Shown piece after piece: positions 1 to 12,996 of a DNA stretch of 64,000 nt. Numbering within the stretch: the stretch's first letter is position 1; each line of letters starts with the position of its first letter. Both the position numbers and the translations under genes were made by a program. The notes under the pieces are model-generated. The model was not told where the DNA came from. It did no database searches and worked only from the letters and a program-made list of their open reading frames with translations. Source of the stretch: Verticillium longisporum (taxonomy: Eukaryota > Ascomycota > Sordariomycetes > Glomerellales > Plectosphaerellaceae); NCBI GenBank assembly GCA_019188255.1, contig JAETXT010000001.1:8370001-8434000 (forward strand), given 5' to 3'.

Positions 1-975
1 TGTCGCCAAGACAGAACGCCAAGTGATTCCAACGCCCTTGTTGATTGATAAAGCAAGTATGATGGAAGTTAATCAGCGACTCTTGACAAGAAATGGTGAC
101 AATGGGGTTTAGATTCTCCGAATCATCCCAAATACATCTTTTTGCGCCAATGCAATCAAGTCTGCAGCCTCGCGTATCCAGCTGCAACATTCTCAACTTA
201 GAAAGCGCACTCCGAGTTCTGAACATTTCGGACACCGGACCGGCAACCGGCGTGATGTCGGCGATGATGTTGCATTTGACGGAGGACTATCCTGATTGTG
301 AAGCCAAGGCGCGAGTGGGCAGTTTATTCTCGGCGCTAACCGTCTCCCCGCACTACTGAACGTCGATCTTGGCCATCAAGGTTCATATGGCCGAAGCAGT
401 AGCACGGAAATGTTACTTGAAACAACTCTCGCTGCCCTCCACGTGGTTCGACGATGTCTGTCTTCTGGCTTGACGTTTCATTCAATTTCAACAATTCCCG
501 CCTAGTAGGCAAGCCAAGCCTTTGCTGCGTCTCGCAACGTCCCACGGCTGGATCACACTCTCGAAGAAACTGCAAGTTGGTGGTCTATTGCTTGGACCGG
601 CCTCTTTCGAGAGTCGGGTTCTCTTGGCATTCAGGAACAGGAGCCATTCCCGAGAGATAAACCATTCTTCCGAGCGGCACGTGAGGCAACGACTCGTGCT
701 CACAGATGGTGGTCGTGGAGAGCGATTGACTCTTGGACCATGGCCAGAGCATGCCATGCATCCACGATCATTCAGGGCGAGGTACATTGCCTCTACGGGC
801 ACCTCCAAGCAACGTCCTCCCTGAGGAGGAGCTGCAGCACAAATTGTATCTTGGCAATGGGCAAGATACTTAATGCCTGCGATGAACCGCTGTATTCAAC
901 TCGAGCTGCTCCGATGTGCCAACCCAGCCTTTTGATCACAAGCTGTTCCAATTGCTTCACAAGGTCTTGGGATAG
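1..975. other. No supportable gene; possible decayed coding sequence
   Basis: I see no intact gene here. Short open stretches occur in several plus-strand frames (about 520-820 and 740-1050) with protein-like composition, but the frame changes repeatedly and stops intervene, and I recognise no domain. It could be an eroded gene or the 5' region of the phosphatase downstream. Confidence 0.3.
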
Positions 976-2501
976 CAGAGCAGCAGTCCATTTCTTGAAG
1001 ATACGACGCGAGGCTCTACCCTGCTTGCTGGGTCTTTCGCTCAGGCCGCCCTAGGCACCATTGAGCCCAAGAATTTCATTTTCATTGTCCCTGATGGCAT
1101 GGCGCCAGCTTCGCAGACAATTGCTCGCACATATGAAGCCATGATTGAAGGCAGCTCCCGCCCTGGTGCGCCTGGAATTATTGACAAACTACCGGTAGTG
1201 TCACGGTGGGTGACTTCGTTCCCATTAGCGAAATTCCCAATCTGATACAATGACAGCCTATCGGCAACCCGCGCACCCACTCGAACAACAATCTTGTCAC
1301 AGACTCGGCCGCTGCCGGGACTGGTCTCGCCACGGGACACAAGACAAACAACGGTGCGATCGGTATTTTGCCTGACAACCAGCCCGTTGGATCCATTCTC
1401 GAGGCTGCGAAGCTTAATGGCTATCGGACTGCCCTTGTCGTTACCAGCATCATCAACCATGCAACCCCAGCCGCCTTCTCATCTCATGTGGTCAATCGCA
1501 ATGGCCTCGCCGCCATTGCTGAGCAACAGATCGGTTGCAGTCACCCGTTGAATCAGTCCGTCGACATCCTGCTTGGTGGTGGACGCTGTTACTTCAAGCC
1601 CAAGTCCGACCCGGATTCCTGCCGAGATGACGAGATTGACCTCTTCGCATTCGCCCAGGATAAGGGCTACTATGTCGCGCAGAACCGCTCGGCGTTCGAC
1701 GACCTTGATAAGGGTCTCGGCGACATCCGGCTCCCGTATGTCGGTCTTTTCAGCGACGGCGACCTCAACTACGAGATCGATCGCCAGCAGCAGCCTGAAG
1801 CGGATCGTGAACCCTCCCTTGCCGAGATGACGACGGCGGCCCTCAACTCGCTGCACCGTGCCTCGCACTGCAAGGATAAGGGTTACTTCATCATGATCGA
1901 GGCCTCGCGCATCGACCACGCCTCACACGCTTACGACTCGGTCGCGCATCTATGGGACGTTCTGGAGTACAACAACGTTGTCAATGTTGTGACTAAGTGG
2001 ATCGATGAGCATCCCGACACGGCTATGCTGTCAGTCGCCGACCACGAGACAGGTGGACTAACCTTCCCGAGCGGCTATGATCCCCGTCCGCTGGCCGCTG
2101 CCAAGCATTCCATCGCCTACCTGACGGAGCTGTGGAACGACTACAATGGCGACGACCGTCGCGGCTTCTTGAGGAACGAGATCCTCCCGGCGTATGGTGT
2201 CAATGATGCCACGGATGCGGAGGTCGAAGCGCTGCTCGCGGGCGACTTCGCGGCGAACCTTGCGAAGCCGATGAATAAGCGCACTGGCCATGCCTGGTCG
2301 ACGTGTGGTCACTCCGCCGTCGACACGACGCTGTACGCCTATGGTGCGGAAGATATGGGTGATCAGCTCATCATCGACATGGCCGGCGCGCACAATAACA
2401 CAGAGTTGCCAAAATATATCGCAAAGGCGTTGAAGGTCAGCCTAGAGGAGGTGACAGAGCTGCTGCGAGCCAATGGAACGGACTGGATCCCTCGGGTCTG
2501 A
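976..2501 (+). CDS. Alkaline phosphatase; 5' end not found
   Basis: Alkaline phosphatase family phosphomonoesterase. The first coding block (about 1060-1194) carries the metal-site motif FIFIVPDGMAPASQ. A probable intron at 1195-1256 (phase 0, CTGAT branch-like site) restores frame to VTDSAAAG, which holds the nucleophilic Ser. Further ligand motifs follow in order: HATPAAF, MIEASRIDHASHAYD, SVADHETGG and TGHAWSTCGHS. The main open frame, 1257-2501, is undisturbed. Upstream of 1060 the frame stays open only back to a TAG at 973 and has no ATG; residues such as STLLAGSFAQAALG resemble the end of a signal peptide. Either a small upstream exon was missed or the 5' end is lost. The start given is the limit of the open frame, not a proposed initiation codon. 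It converges with the regulator gene at 3042. Family assignment is secure; the 5' structure is not. Confidence 0.72.
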
Positions 2502-3041
2502 GCTGTGGGAAAGCTGTCATGGCTGAAGTACAATTAGACTCTTGATAGCCATGGAATTGATAACATCTAGTGTTTCATGTCTCTGAAACTGCCTGGTGTT
2601 CAGTTCTTGTTGGACTCAACGTGAAGCTGACATGTGCGTCGTTATGTTCTTGAGTTAATGACGTCTCAATGACTGGACTTTCCGCTCTTATTTGCATCTA
2701 CACCCAAACCCAAACACAGGGCACGAGGAATGAACGTGGAAAGAGGATGAAAATTCTTACACTTGATTGCGTACAAAATAATGTCTTACAACAGCAACAA
2801 CCTCGATCCGCTGCACTATTTGAATGCCGATTGGGGCTTCCTCGATTTCTTGTGGTCAAGACCAGCGCTTCCAAACATGACTTTCCCAGCCCAAGTGGAG
2901 GTTAAGGAGCATGCCATGCCATTGATACCGTGGTTTGGGAAGGGAAAACAGTGTGAAACACCATGTCAGTGCAAGTAATACTAAAAATATGGTGCGCCTT
3001 TCTCCAAGATGAAACTGCCTGAGTAACATTATGCAAATGAA
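2502..3041. other. Intergenic, convergent 3' ends
   Basis: Holds the 3' flanks of the phosphatase (+) and the regulator (-). No conserved coding or RNA feature seen. Confidence 0.6.
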
Positions 3042-5965
3042 TCAGTCACGGAACTGGGCCTCTCGCCCGTGTTCGCTAGGTTCCAGTGCCGGAGGCATAG
3101 GCCAGTCCGCCTCAAGGTCCCATTCCTGTAACGTGACGCCGAAGAACGCATCATCATATTCCATCACCTCCAGTCCTTCCATCCCGCTGTCCGGGCTGCC
3201 CAAGTCATCAGTGCTACTGGGCGTCTGGTCATCTGGCCCGAGAACGTCTTGACCGCCAGTCTCCTTCTCCTGCTGACAGGCGAGCATACCAGGAAACTTA
3301 TCCCATGGTAGAGCGTTCGCCGTGACCGAAATGGAGGTAGTGGGCGTGGCTGGCATAAGCTGGGGAGCATTGAGGCTGGGGCCGTTGGATATCCTCTTGC
3401 TCGAGGTCCAGTGTACTTGCAGCAACGCAACAATCTCGGACTTTTGGGGGACCCTGGCCTCGCTGACGGCCATGTCAAGGGTCAGGGCCAGTCGCATATA
3501 GAGCGAGGGGTGGTAGAAACAAATGTCGATCCAGCTGGTTGCGCTGGAGCCCACTGTTGAGGTGTCATCGGGTCGCGCAAGATTGGCAGCTTGGCGAACT
3601 GCACCGCTCACCCAGTCAATACCATCGTAGAATGTTCGATATGTCCGCATAGCATCAATGAAAACCTTGAGACGCTCTTGCTTGGCCATGATGTCGGCCG
3701 TGGTGCTGTGCCGTGGCCTCAACATAAAGTCAAGTGTATGCAGAAGAAGAGGCGTCATGAAAAAAGCGATACTGTCATCAAGGTCAACAAGAGGCAGAAG
3801 AAAGGGACCAACACCGAGCACATACGCGCTGAGAGGCAAATAACGGATCAAGTCAACCTGGAGCAACTCTTGAAGGCAAGATGTCATTCCCAGGGCTGCC
3901 TCCCTCACTTCTTGGCCCTGAGAAGACTTGGGAGACACAGCTGTGGTGCTTGGCGGTCTATCGTCTTCTGGTTCGAGAAGCATTTCACGGTGTGAAAGAG
4001 CTATTCGGCAAGCGCTAAAACCAATGAGAAACTCCTCGCGGAACGGCACGATGCCCATATCTGGAAGGGCCACCTACAAGTAAAAGATGTGCAACAAGTT
4101 GGTGTGCACGATAACAGAGCGTTGGCGAAGCCCTGACGGCTTCCTTCCAGGAGTAGGTTGAGTCTGCTTTTTATACCAATCTTTCAGTGCTGTCCGACAT
4201 TTACTCAATCTCTGATGTGACTCCTGCACCCGACAGCTGCTCCCATTGGTGTCTGTTACTGGCGGTAAGACATCTTTCAGGATGTTACACAAGCACATCA
4301 GGTGGATATAGATATCCAGAAGGCGCCGCCTCGACTCGCCGGTATGAACCTCGGAGTGCGTCAACTCGTTGTCGAAGTCAGAAGGTTCGAGAATAGGATA
4401 TGCTGTTGGGATTTGCATGCTTCTCCTCATGCCGATCGACAAGAATCGGTCACGAACGATACAGCACCACCAGAGGCGTTTCAGCATCTGGATGTCGTGA
4501 AGATTTCGCTGAGAGCTGGACTCTGAGCTTTTGACAGCTGCCTCAATGTCCCAGGCAAGGTGAGCTTTTGCGCATCGAGCCTGATGTATGGCAAAGGATA
4601 GCCAGGCCGTGTTCGTCCTGTTGCGCTGAACACTGGGTGGTGGACACCACATGGTTAACAGGAGAGCAGCACGTGCGGACACTGCTGGTGGTGCTTCGGG
4701 TCCTGCGTCGAAAAGTGCCTGAAAATTAGTCTCGCGATTGGGATAAAACCTTTGCACGACAGATCGGTACCTTTGCCCTGTTGTAGAATGCCGCTCTGGC
4801 TGATTGGATGCTGAGGAAACCGAGCGCTTGAACTACTGTTAATGGCACAAACTATGATGACGAGGGGGTTAGTAAAACATGGTACGGCTTGGTATTCAGA
4901 GGACTCCCCGAAATACGCACATTACTCGCAGTGAACAACATTGCTTGGAACACAAGAAGGGGGACCTTTGTAGTGGCCTCGTCCGGTGTTTCGACCCGAT
5001 AGGCCGCCCAAAACTCAGCTTCATCGAGCAGAGGCAGAAAAGGGTGTACGTGCAAAAAGTATTCGCGCATAAACTCGTCCAGGATGGGTTTGTTCGGGAT
5101 ATGAAAGCAGCCCTTGGTCTGGAGGAAGACGATGTCTGGTTGAGACAGACCAGCCAGTCCATCAGTATCGAGGAAGGGACATGATGGAGAAGGTCCCCAG
5201 GGCCCAACCACCTCACGCGTAGAGTTGGACTCATAGTGCTCAGGATCTGATGCCGCAGGAGGTATATGGAGTAGTAAGTCCAGTGCAGTATCTGGTGTTG
5301 GCCAAACAGTCAGCAAAGCAGCGTCCAAGGGCGTACAATCATGCGCATACCGGTTGCAAGATCATTCTTGGTGGAAAGCTCGGCCGGGAAAGCAGTCATC
5401 GTCTCTACCGCAGAGGTATGTAGTAGCGCAATCTCAAGTGACGGTTCTGGCTCCTGAGAAGTAGATACGTTTTCCGAGTCGGTGCCCATGTCCACCGGTA
5501 TGTCCAGCTCGTTTAAGGCTGGCAGCGTTGGGAATCCTTGATTTGAATTCACAGCATTTGTCGCCGCGTCGATGTCAATGACATCCTCTGATTTACTGCT
5601 ATTTCCGGTGGCAAAGACCGCTTCGTAATCGGGATTCGCTATCGAAGGAAGTCGACTGCGTGATTCCCATGAGTTCCTTTTCAGAATAACACCAAGCACT
5701 GTGGAACATACCGCCGAGACGCCCGATCAGCAACTATGCATGGCTTCTCATCGAGGTGACAATTGGTACAAGGCGGCCCAAGAAGGCTGACATTGCATCG
5801 GACCTTGCGCTGGCGGCAACAGAGACACGCTTTGACAGAACGCCGGTGGTGACTTCGGCCAAGACGGAAGTTTTGGCTGTCACCCAACGGCGGTTGAGGA
5901 TCCAGACTGCCTGGGTCGGTGGTTGAAGGCAAGTCAAGGATCTGGGATGTATGCTCTTGCTGCAT
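3042..5965 (-). CDS. Zn2Cys6 transcription factor with fungal-specific TF domain
   Basis: Fungal binuclear zinc-cluster transcription factor. Inferred exons on the minus strand: 5965-5712, 5676-5351, 5291-4921, 4851-4771, 4718-4078, 4014-3042; these sum to 881 codons plus stop with every phase consistent. The DNA-binding cluster has Cys47, 50, 57, 66, 69 and 76 (C-X2-C-X6-C-X8-C-X2-C-X6-C) followed by a basic stretch. The middle region matches the fungal_trans (PF04082) pattern: DEFMREYFLHVHPFLPLLDE, AMLFTASN joined to FVPLTVVQ, then AKALFDAGPE and the WWCCIVRDRFLSIGMRR segment. Intron 1 is unusually short (35 nt, GTATGT...AAAG), so that junction is the least certain. It lies on the same strand as the CoA ligase 0.5 kb upstream and may regulate it and the P450; this is inference from position. 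Confidence 0.85.
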
Positions 5966-6466
5966 TTTGACGGAGAGTAGAACTGGTCAAAGGATTACCC
6001 CGAGAGTCTGGAGACAGCGACTAGGTCATGGTTGACTCTCATGTGAGGCAGGGAGTGCAATTGTCGCCGGGGTCAATCATTGGGGTATTGAAAAGGGAGA
6101 AGATTCGTGAAGTGAGGTCCCATTCACAGATGCCGTGTAGTGAATGCGGGGGAGAGCGGAGCTTTCTAGGTAGCTGAATCTGAATGGCGCTGGCTTGGTC
6201 GACCGAATCCTGGGCGACGCAGCATAACATGGTATTAATTCCGCGCCCCTGACGTGTACCACCTTGGAACTACCTACGTAAAGATGATGGCGGTTATGCT
6301 AACTGTCTTGGGAAGACTACTGAACCAAAGACGTATGACAAAGTGGGCAGCGCAGGACTGCTGTGTGAACGCCGTAACCTGGCAACCCATCAAACCTCGG
6401 CAATAGCGAGCACGATCTACACAGGTTCCCCCGCATTTCTACATCCAGATCCTGGTCGGCCTCTTT
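5966..6466. promoter_or_regulatory. Regulator promoter / ligase 3' flank
   Basis: About 500 bp between the 3' end of the CoA ligase and the ATG of the zinc-cluster gene, both on the minus strand. It must hold the regulator promoter. I see no distinctive operator. Confidence 0.4.
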
Positions 6467-8217
6467 CTACACTAGCCTTGCCTTCACGCCGTCAACCTCC
6501 TGTTGTGCCCTCTGCCGGAGGGCTCGACGGAGGATCTTCCCTGTCTGCTCAAAGGTTAGCGATCGATCAAAAGGCTAAGAAATGCACGGTTCCCCGCCTC
6601 GGATCGACGTACCGGGAGTCGAGGGATGCTGTCCACAAAAGCTAGCCCACCTCTGAGTTGCTTGTACTTGGCGACTCGCTTGTTCACCCAGTCGAAGAGG
6701 TCTTCCTCCGTCACTTCCGGGGTTCTGACTACGTAGGCACGAGGTACTTCCTCGCCCCGGACGACGACCCCGACGACCGCCGCGTCCGTGACACCTTTAT
6801 GATCGAGCAGGACCCCTTCGATCTCTGTCGGCGACACTTGAAAGCCGCGCACCTTGATCAGGTCCTTGATGCGGTCCACGATGTGAATCTTGGCCCCCGC
6901 CGCGTACTTGTCCACGTAGACGACGTCCCCTGTCTTCAGCCACGTGATGCCATTTTCCGTGTGGAGAGTATCCGCTGTCGCCGTCGGATTCTTCCAATAC
7001 CCCTTCATCAGCGTTGGCCCTGAGAACCAAAGCTCCCCGCTCTTGTTAGCCTCCGTGACCTCTGTTCCGTCTTCTGCCACGAGCCTGAATCGCGCGTTGG
7101 GCACGATTTCGCCGACGGATGACGTTTTCTGCTGGTCGTCGGGGCCCTTCATCGATCCGGTGCAGGTGACTTCTGTCATGCCCCAGCCCTGGCTGATGAA
7201 GTGTTGGCCGTCTGGCCATATCCTCCTCTCGACCTCGAGCGAGATTTCCGGTGCCAATGGTGCAGTGCCCGATACCACGTCACGTATACTGGACAGATCG
7301 AACTTGGCCGTCAGCGGGCTTTTGGCGAGGGACAGCAGAATGGGGGGCGCCGTCATGACTGTGGTGATCTTGAACGTCTGGATGTGGCTGAGGAGCTTCT
7401 CGAAATTGTAGGCTGGCATGATGTACGTCGGGATGAGCATGCGCGGGTTGTTCACGATGAACGACGTTTGACCTGCAGCGTGGTACAGGGGCATGAAGCA
7501 GATGCTCGCATCCGGAGTCTCGCCGGCTTTCTTGTCGTTGATCTGCCGCCGCAGGAAAGTTGTCGCCTCACCATTCGCGACATATGCAAAGTGTGTAATC
7601 TCAACGCCCTTGGGGTTTCCCGTGGTCCCCGAACTGTAATCCAGACAGCAAGTCGTGGTTCGAGGGTCCTGCGGCTCCACCCAGTCAAAACGCGCCGCCT
7701 CGGACGCAGAGGCAAGCATGTTGGTCCACGACGGCATGGGTCTGGTGGTTTCTCGCAGGTTTGGATCGCTGCCGTCGATGGAGAAGAGGCGGCTGCTTGG
7801 GATTCCCGCTTGCAGACACGCTTCGCGCGTTGTTGCGAGGGCGACGCTTTCTGCAAAGATGAACGACGCGCCGCTATCCCGCAGCTGATGAGCAAGCTCT
7901 CTGGGTTGCAGGGCTATGCTCGCGCCTGTGAAGATTCCACCAGCCATGAGAACGCCCATGAACAGAGGCGGGAAGAAGAGGCTGTTGCTGCTGCATACTA
8001 AGACACGATCTCCCTGGCTCAAACCCGCTCGTTGCAGGCCGAGAGCCACTCTTTTGGACAATAGCCGAAAGTCAGAAAAGGTCAGAAACCTCGTTGCGGG
8101 TGAGTCGGCATCGAAGAAGATCTTCTGGTCGACGAGTTCGCCAAACGATGAGCCGAACACCCATTTGTGCAAAGCCACTTCTGGCGTCGGGGTAGTCCAG
8201 CGAGATTCGATAGGCAT
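6467..8217 (-). CDS. AMP-dependent CoA ligase, 4-coumarate-CoA ligase-like
   Basis: ANL-superfamily acyl/aryl-CoA ligase of 560 aa (exons 8217-6613 and 6544-6467). It activates a carboxylate through an acyl-adenylate. Visible motifs: the P-loop SSGTTGNPKGVE near residue 195, QGWGMTE, the TGD motif near 430 and the hinge RIKDLIKVRGFQVSPTEIE. The catalytic lysine lies in the short last exon as PTGKILRR (Lys538), reached only by removing an intron with GTACGT donor, GCTAAC branch and GAGCAG acceptor; reading through the intron gives a false C-terminus without this lysine. ATG at 8217 is chosen because the open frame upstream of it begins with TTG. No SKL-type peroxisomal tail is present. It is divergent from the P450 across 0.9 kb. 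The substrate (phenylpropanoid, benzoate or fatty acid) cannot be told from sequence. Confidence 0.9.
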
Positions 8218-9139
8218 CTTGTTGTGGGAGGGGTTTTGATGTTCCAATAATTACCTAGTTAGATTGGGGGAAACAGTAGGAGCAATGACAGACTTCATTC
8301 CATCGAGCCCCTTTGCGGTTTTATGTCATGAGTATGCTGAAGATCGAGAGCTCACCGCCGTGGCAGGTACCTCGGTAGTATGTGGGGACTCTGTTGCGAT
8401 TTCAATCTGGTGCGCGCACTCAGACGCATTTTAACTTTGGATTTGCGGGTTCATTCATCTACATGTAACTCGGTTGTTCATTCCGCTGGCAGAGCGGCAG
8501 ATAGGCCGGTGATGCATATTGCTTCAAAGCTTTCAGGGGCCATTAAGGTTCTCCATGTACATTACTAACCTCTTTCGTGGCATGACCGGGGCACTTCAGG
8601 TGGGGTGGCGTCACTCATCACTTGCTATGGATATCATGTCCAAGCGGGTAGAATCTTGCATCATCTTGCGATTCTTCCGCAGTCCGTCCACAAGATCGAG
8701 CAATGTCGCTATTCTTGCCAAGACACTGACATTCGCTTCAGCTCCAGCCCATACTCACCCATTAAACAAGATGCAGGGATGGTACAAAGCTATGTCAACA
8801 CGCTCTGCACGCCACCAAGTCTGACTCGCACGGTAATCCAAATCATGCCAATGGCTCCGGACCAACTTGAGGACCCTCGGCTAATGTGGGTCTGCACTAA
8901 AGCGATGTACCCCGCGATGTGCGGCAGCTCTATCTTCGGGTCATGTGGGGCAACCCCGTGCTGAACCACGTTCATGGCGGCAGAAACAATCTGGGGTAAG
9001 GCGGATTCATGGGCACCGAGTCGACAGGCTTTGTCGTATGGCGCAGTATATAGATCGTGGAACTCTAGCACAATGGCAATATCGTTTTCAACTTGGGATT
9101 TGTTATTTTTTGGCCCGTTCTGGTCTCGCTCTGTCCATC
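8218..9139. promoter_or_regulatory. Shared divergent promoter region, ligase / P450
   Basis: A 0.9 kb gap between two head-to-head metabolic genes, so both promoters must lie here and could be co-regulated. Short ORFs inside show no conserved protein. No specific operator identified. Confidence 0.45.
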
Positions 9140-11140
9140 ATGCTCTGGACCTCCACGTCGACTGGCCAAACGGCTCATCTGACTGCCTTTACCGTTGGTG
9201 CCTTATTTCATATATTGCTGTTCAGACGTGGCGAATGGGACAATTACGCGTCCAGGATTGTCCTAGCGTTTGCCACTACATTCTCAGCATCCGTTGCTGT
9301 TGTGTTCTATGGAGCGCCAGTCCCATCACAGGATGATCTATGGCAGGCCGTCAAAGACGTATCATCCCTCCATGGCGCACTAATCGCTGGTCTATCTGTG
9401 AGCATGGTGCTCTACCGCTCTCTGTTCCACCCCTTGAGACGTTTTCCCGGGCCGTTTGCTGCCAAGCTTTCTGGCGCTTACTCCACACGGCTTGCGAGGA
9501 AGAATGAACAGTTCTTCATCGAGGCAAAGAAACTGCATGAAACGTATGGAGACTTTGTTCGCATCGGTAAGAGCTCCTGGAAAAAGGTTAGTAAATTCCA
9601 TCTGACCAGCTTCTGTTATCTCTAGGTCCCACGGAAATATCCATCGCACATCCAACAGCCGTGCAAGCCCTACACGCCAACTCGTCACCCTGCTCCAAAG
9701 GTCCATGGTACAATACTCAGCTTCCAGCCAGGTCGGTCCATACAACCCGAGATCGTGAAGACCATGGCCGAAGGCGCAAGGCATGGGATCGGGGCTTCTC
9801 ATCAAAATGTTCGTGCTGGTCCAGTCCAAGGTTGAAGACGCTCGCACTAAAACCCAGATAGCTCTTCGGGACTACGAGCCCCGCGTCAGGACCTACACAA
9901 ACCAACTCCTGACTCAGATTGATGCCAAGAAACACGGCGCAATCAACGTCTCCAAGGAATTCAATCTGTACAGCTTTGACGTCATGGGCAACTTGGCTTT
10001 TGGCAAGAACTTTGGGCTCATCATGTCGCACAAGATGCATCCTGCCATGGAGTTACTGCAGGCCACAACAGCACTTAGTGGGATGTTGATGCACATGTCA
10101 TGGGTTGTCCTGTTTGGCAGGAACGTTCCGCTTTTGACGAGACACTTGAAATCTTTTGAACGCTGGCTCGACGAGCAGACGAAGGAGCGAATGGAGGTGA
10201 GCCTTGGCACACATTCTGGCTTCCTTTTGCCACTTTGCCGGCTAACAAACAGTACAGAATGAGCCTGATATCCCAGATGTGTTTTCCTGGGTCCTGGGAG
10301 ACTATCGATCCAAAGTGCAGCCGACGAAACAAGACTATATCGATCTGTGTGGCGACTCGATGCTCATTGTCGTTGCGGGAAGGTAATGATTTGACCCGCG
10401 AGGGAAGCGAGCAAACATTGCTGACCAGTCTCAGCGACACAACTGCCACATCTCTCACTTGCCTGTTTTTGCAGTTGACACAGAACCCGACTAAGTGTCG
10501 AAACCTGCAGGAGGAGATTGATAAGTACTTTGCGGACCGCGACGGCACGGATCACGCATCGTTGGCCAAACTACCATACTTGCAGGCCTGCATCGACGAG
10601 TCACTCCGCTTGTACCCACCCATCCCATCGGGACTACAGAGACTCACTCCGCCAGGCGGGATCCGTGTGGAGAACACCTTCATCCCAGGCGACACCATTG
10701 TTCAGGTTCCTAGCTACACACTCTATCGAGGTAAGTTGCGCCTGCACATTGCCGACACAGAAAGGCCCTTGCTGATGGCGTCCCAGACCAACGAGTGTTC
10801 CCACGCCCGGATGAATTTGTTCCTGAGCGATGGACTTCCAAACCCGAACTTGTCAAAGATAAGGCAATCTTTGCCCCATTTTCTATTGGTAAGCATTCGA
10901 GTATTCCAAGTGAGAAGCATCGGCTGACGACTGCCAGGTCGATATTCCTGCGTAGGCAAGCAGCTTGGACTCATGGAAATCCGGACCGTCACTGCTGAGC
11001 TTTTGCGCCGCTACAATGTTTCTCTGGCTCCTGATCAATCAGTCAAGGCCTTCACCGACAAACTTGTCGACGGCTTCACTCTAACTTGCCCAAAGCTAGA
11101 CATCATTTTCACACCGAGGGACAAGCTTAGCCAGGGTTGA
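9140..11140 (+). CDS. Cytochrome P450 monooxygenase
   Basis: Heme-thiolate monooxygenase of about 556 aa. Seven inferred exons: 9140-9566, 9626-9808, 9862-10196, 10258-10382, 10435-10730, 10787-10888, 10938-11140; all phases agree. The N-terminus has two or three hydrophobic helices before the LYRSLFHPLRRFPGPF hinge, an arrangement seen in a group of fungal P450s that includes tryprostatin B 6-hydroxylase-like enzymes. The I-helix is AGSDTTATS (split by an intron), the K-helix is ESLR (about 412), then PERW and the heme loop FSIGRYSCVG with axial Cys near 494. ATG 9140 has a better start context (A at -3) than the in-frame upstream ATG at 9038, which would add 34 residues. Its place beside a CoA ligase and a zinc-cluster regulator suggests shared metabolism. 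Substrate unknown. Confidence 0.88.
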
Positions 11141-12996
11141 CCAGTTGCGGTCTTGGTCGGGGATGACTGTATGATTGCATGAGTTTATTTCCAGTTTTTC
11201 AAATGTGGTAACGATTCAGAATAACATTGTTATTTCAACACTTTCTTGTTGTGTTCACCTTGCATCGAAATCTTTGCTGGGAAGCGACGCTTGTGAGCCT
11301 CTGCGTAGACACCCTACCCATTTCGCGCTATCATGAAACATCCTGGGATTCCTTTCTTCATTCTTTTTTCCCAGCCATATTTGCATGCAAACCAATGTAC
11401 AGCGAAAAGCGGGGGTTGTCCGTGTCCTTACATGGATCGTAATGTAAGAAACGGATTAGTGCACGAGTAGTAGTTATCAATTAATGTAATGCTGAAAATA
11501 TCCGAGACTGACAGGTGATGCCAATGTCTGTGCGTTTGTGCTGGCGGCAAGGTTGGAGGGTTCTGTGGGTTGCAAAACTCGGCATCTAGTCGTCTAGTTT
11601 CATGATGATGACACGCAACGAGACTAAAACCAGTCCGAGCGAAAGGTGTTCAACAGCCAGGCGTCTGATCTATACGGAGAAGAGAACTTATCTCCAGACC
11701 TCAGCATAACGATGGACCGAGGCCTTGGCTGTATATCCGTATGATGCTTGAAGACACATCTTCCGTTCGACTCTCAGTGACAAACCACAAGACCTGCCTG
11801 GCTGACGACTCGGCAACACCTTATGCATACAGGCACAGTTCTATGGGAATCTTTATCGGATAAATGGATAACGTCGAGTCAGTAAGATGCAACGATGTTG
11901 TTCTAGTCTCTGGGTAAGATTCTGGACCCTAACCGACTGCCGGATTAATATACGCACTTAGGAATCGCACGAAGCGCGCTATCCACTGACGTATCGCGTG
12001 TTAAGTCACTCGCGAAGCGAAGGGTTCCCTTCGGAGCGATTGATGACCCGTCTGATTTTGGCTGCTCCGTTTTTCTTAATCCAGCCTTACGAAGACCACA
12101 TGGTGAGACACCAGCACACCGTCGGTCTTCCGCCAATCGTTGCTTTCGCTATAATTTTCTGGCCAGGGATCCGAGGAGGGGGAAATCAGACACCTGCTCG
12201 CCCTGCAGGCACGGACGCCCATTCAGCCACCCCGCTGCGGTAATCTGAGCAAAGGCGTGGAGGAGGCGTGGAACGGTCCGTGATCTGAGTTAAGACGACG
12301 CCACGCCGATGACACAGACAAAATACCATGGGATGTTGTGAATTCGAGAGTTCGTTCAAATAACTTGGCGCACCTTTTTCATTTGGTGTTGGCGACGCTT
12401 GTGTGGCCTTCCATGATGCCTGCGATCTGCCCGGTCACGACTCCTATGCGCTCTCCGCTTTGTGTTACCGACGAAGACGCCAGCGGCCTTCGGGCCGAAA
12501 GCGTGTTCAGCTCCGTCTGCACCTCCTCCGACTTCACAGAATCGAGAACCAGCGACCAGGAGATGGGGTGTGATACTGCATTTCCGATCAGGTCTGATTG
12601 GCTCCCACCAAGGCTTCAACCTCTAATCATCTCGCCAATACCACCTTTTCATGCAGACCAAAAGCCACACATCCTTCTAGGCTCGGATGGACAACTCCAT
12701 TGGCCCATTGGCCCCCAACCCCCTTGTATCGATTTCCTTCTCGTCGAGAGACCACGCTGGTTCGCAACACGGGATAGCCCAACTACGGGCTTCTTTGGCC
12801 CCCAAGTTTCTCAACGCATGTCCCTACCTACCTTCCTTAACGATGCCTCTCATCTGCCGGGTCAAACTATGATTCTCGTTCCAAGGTTTCCCTCTTTTAT
12901 CGACGGAGGGCCTCGCTTCACGACCCTTAAGAACCAACGCTCTTTACGACCTCGTGCAAAAGCAGCGATGTGAGCTTCCGTCTCCAAACACCCAGC
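11141..12996. other. Intergenic, no supported gene
   Basis: About 1.86 kb. The longest open frame (from 12338) begins with GTG and shows no conserved protein. It contains a short imperfect palindrome near 12012-12045. Nothing else recognised. Confidence 0.55.

Noticed and set aside
12338..12973. 211-codon open frame
   Set aside because: It starts with GTG, has no conserved motif and runs into the leader of the next gene.
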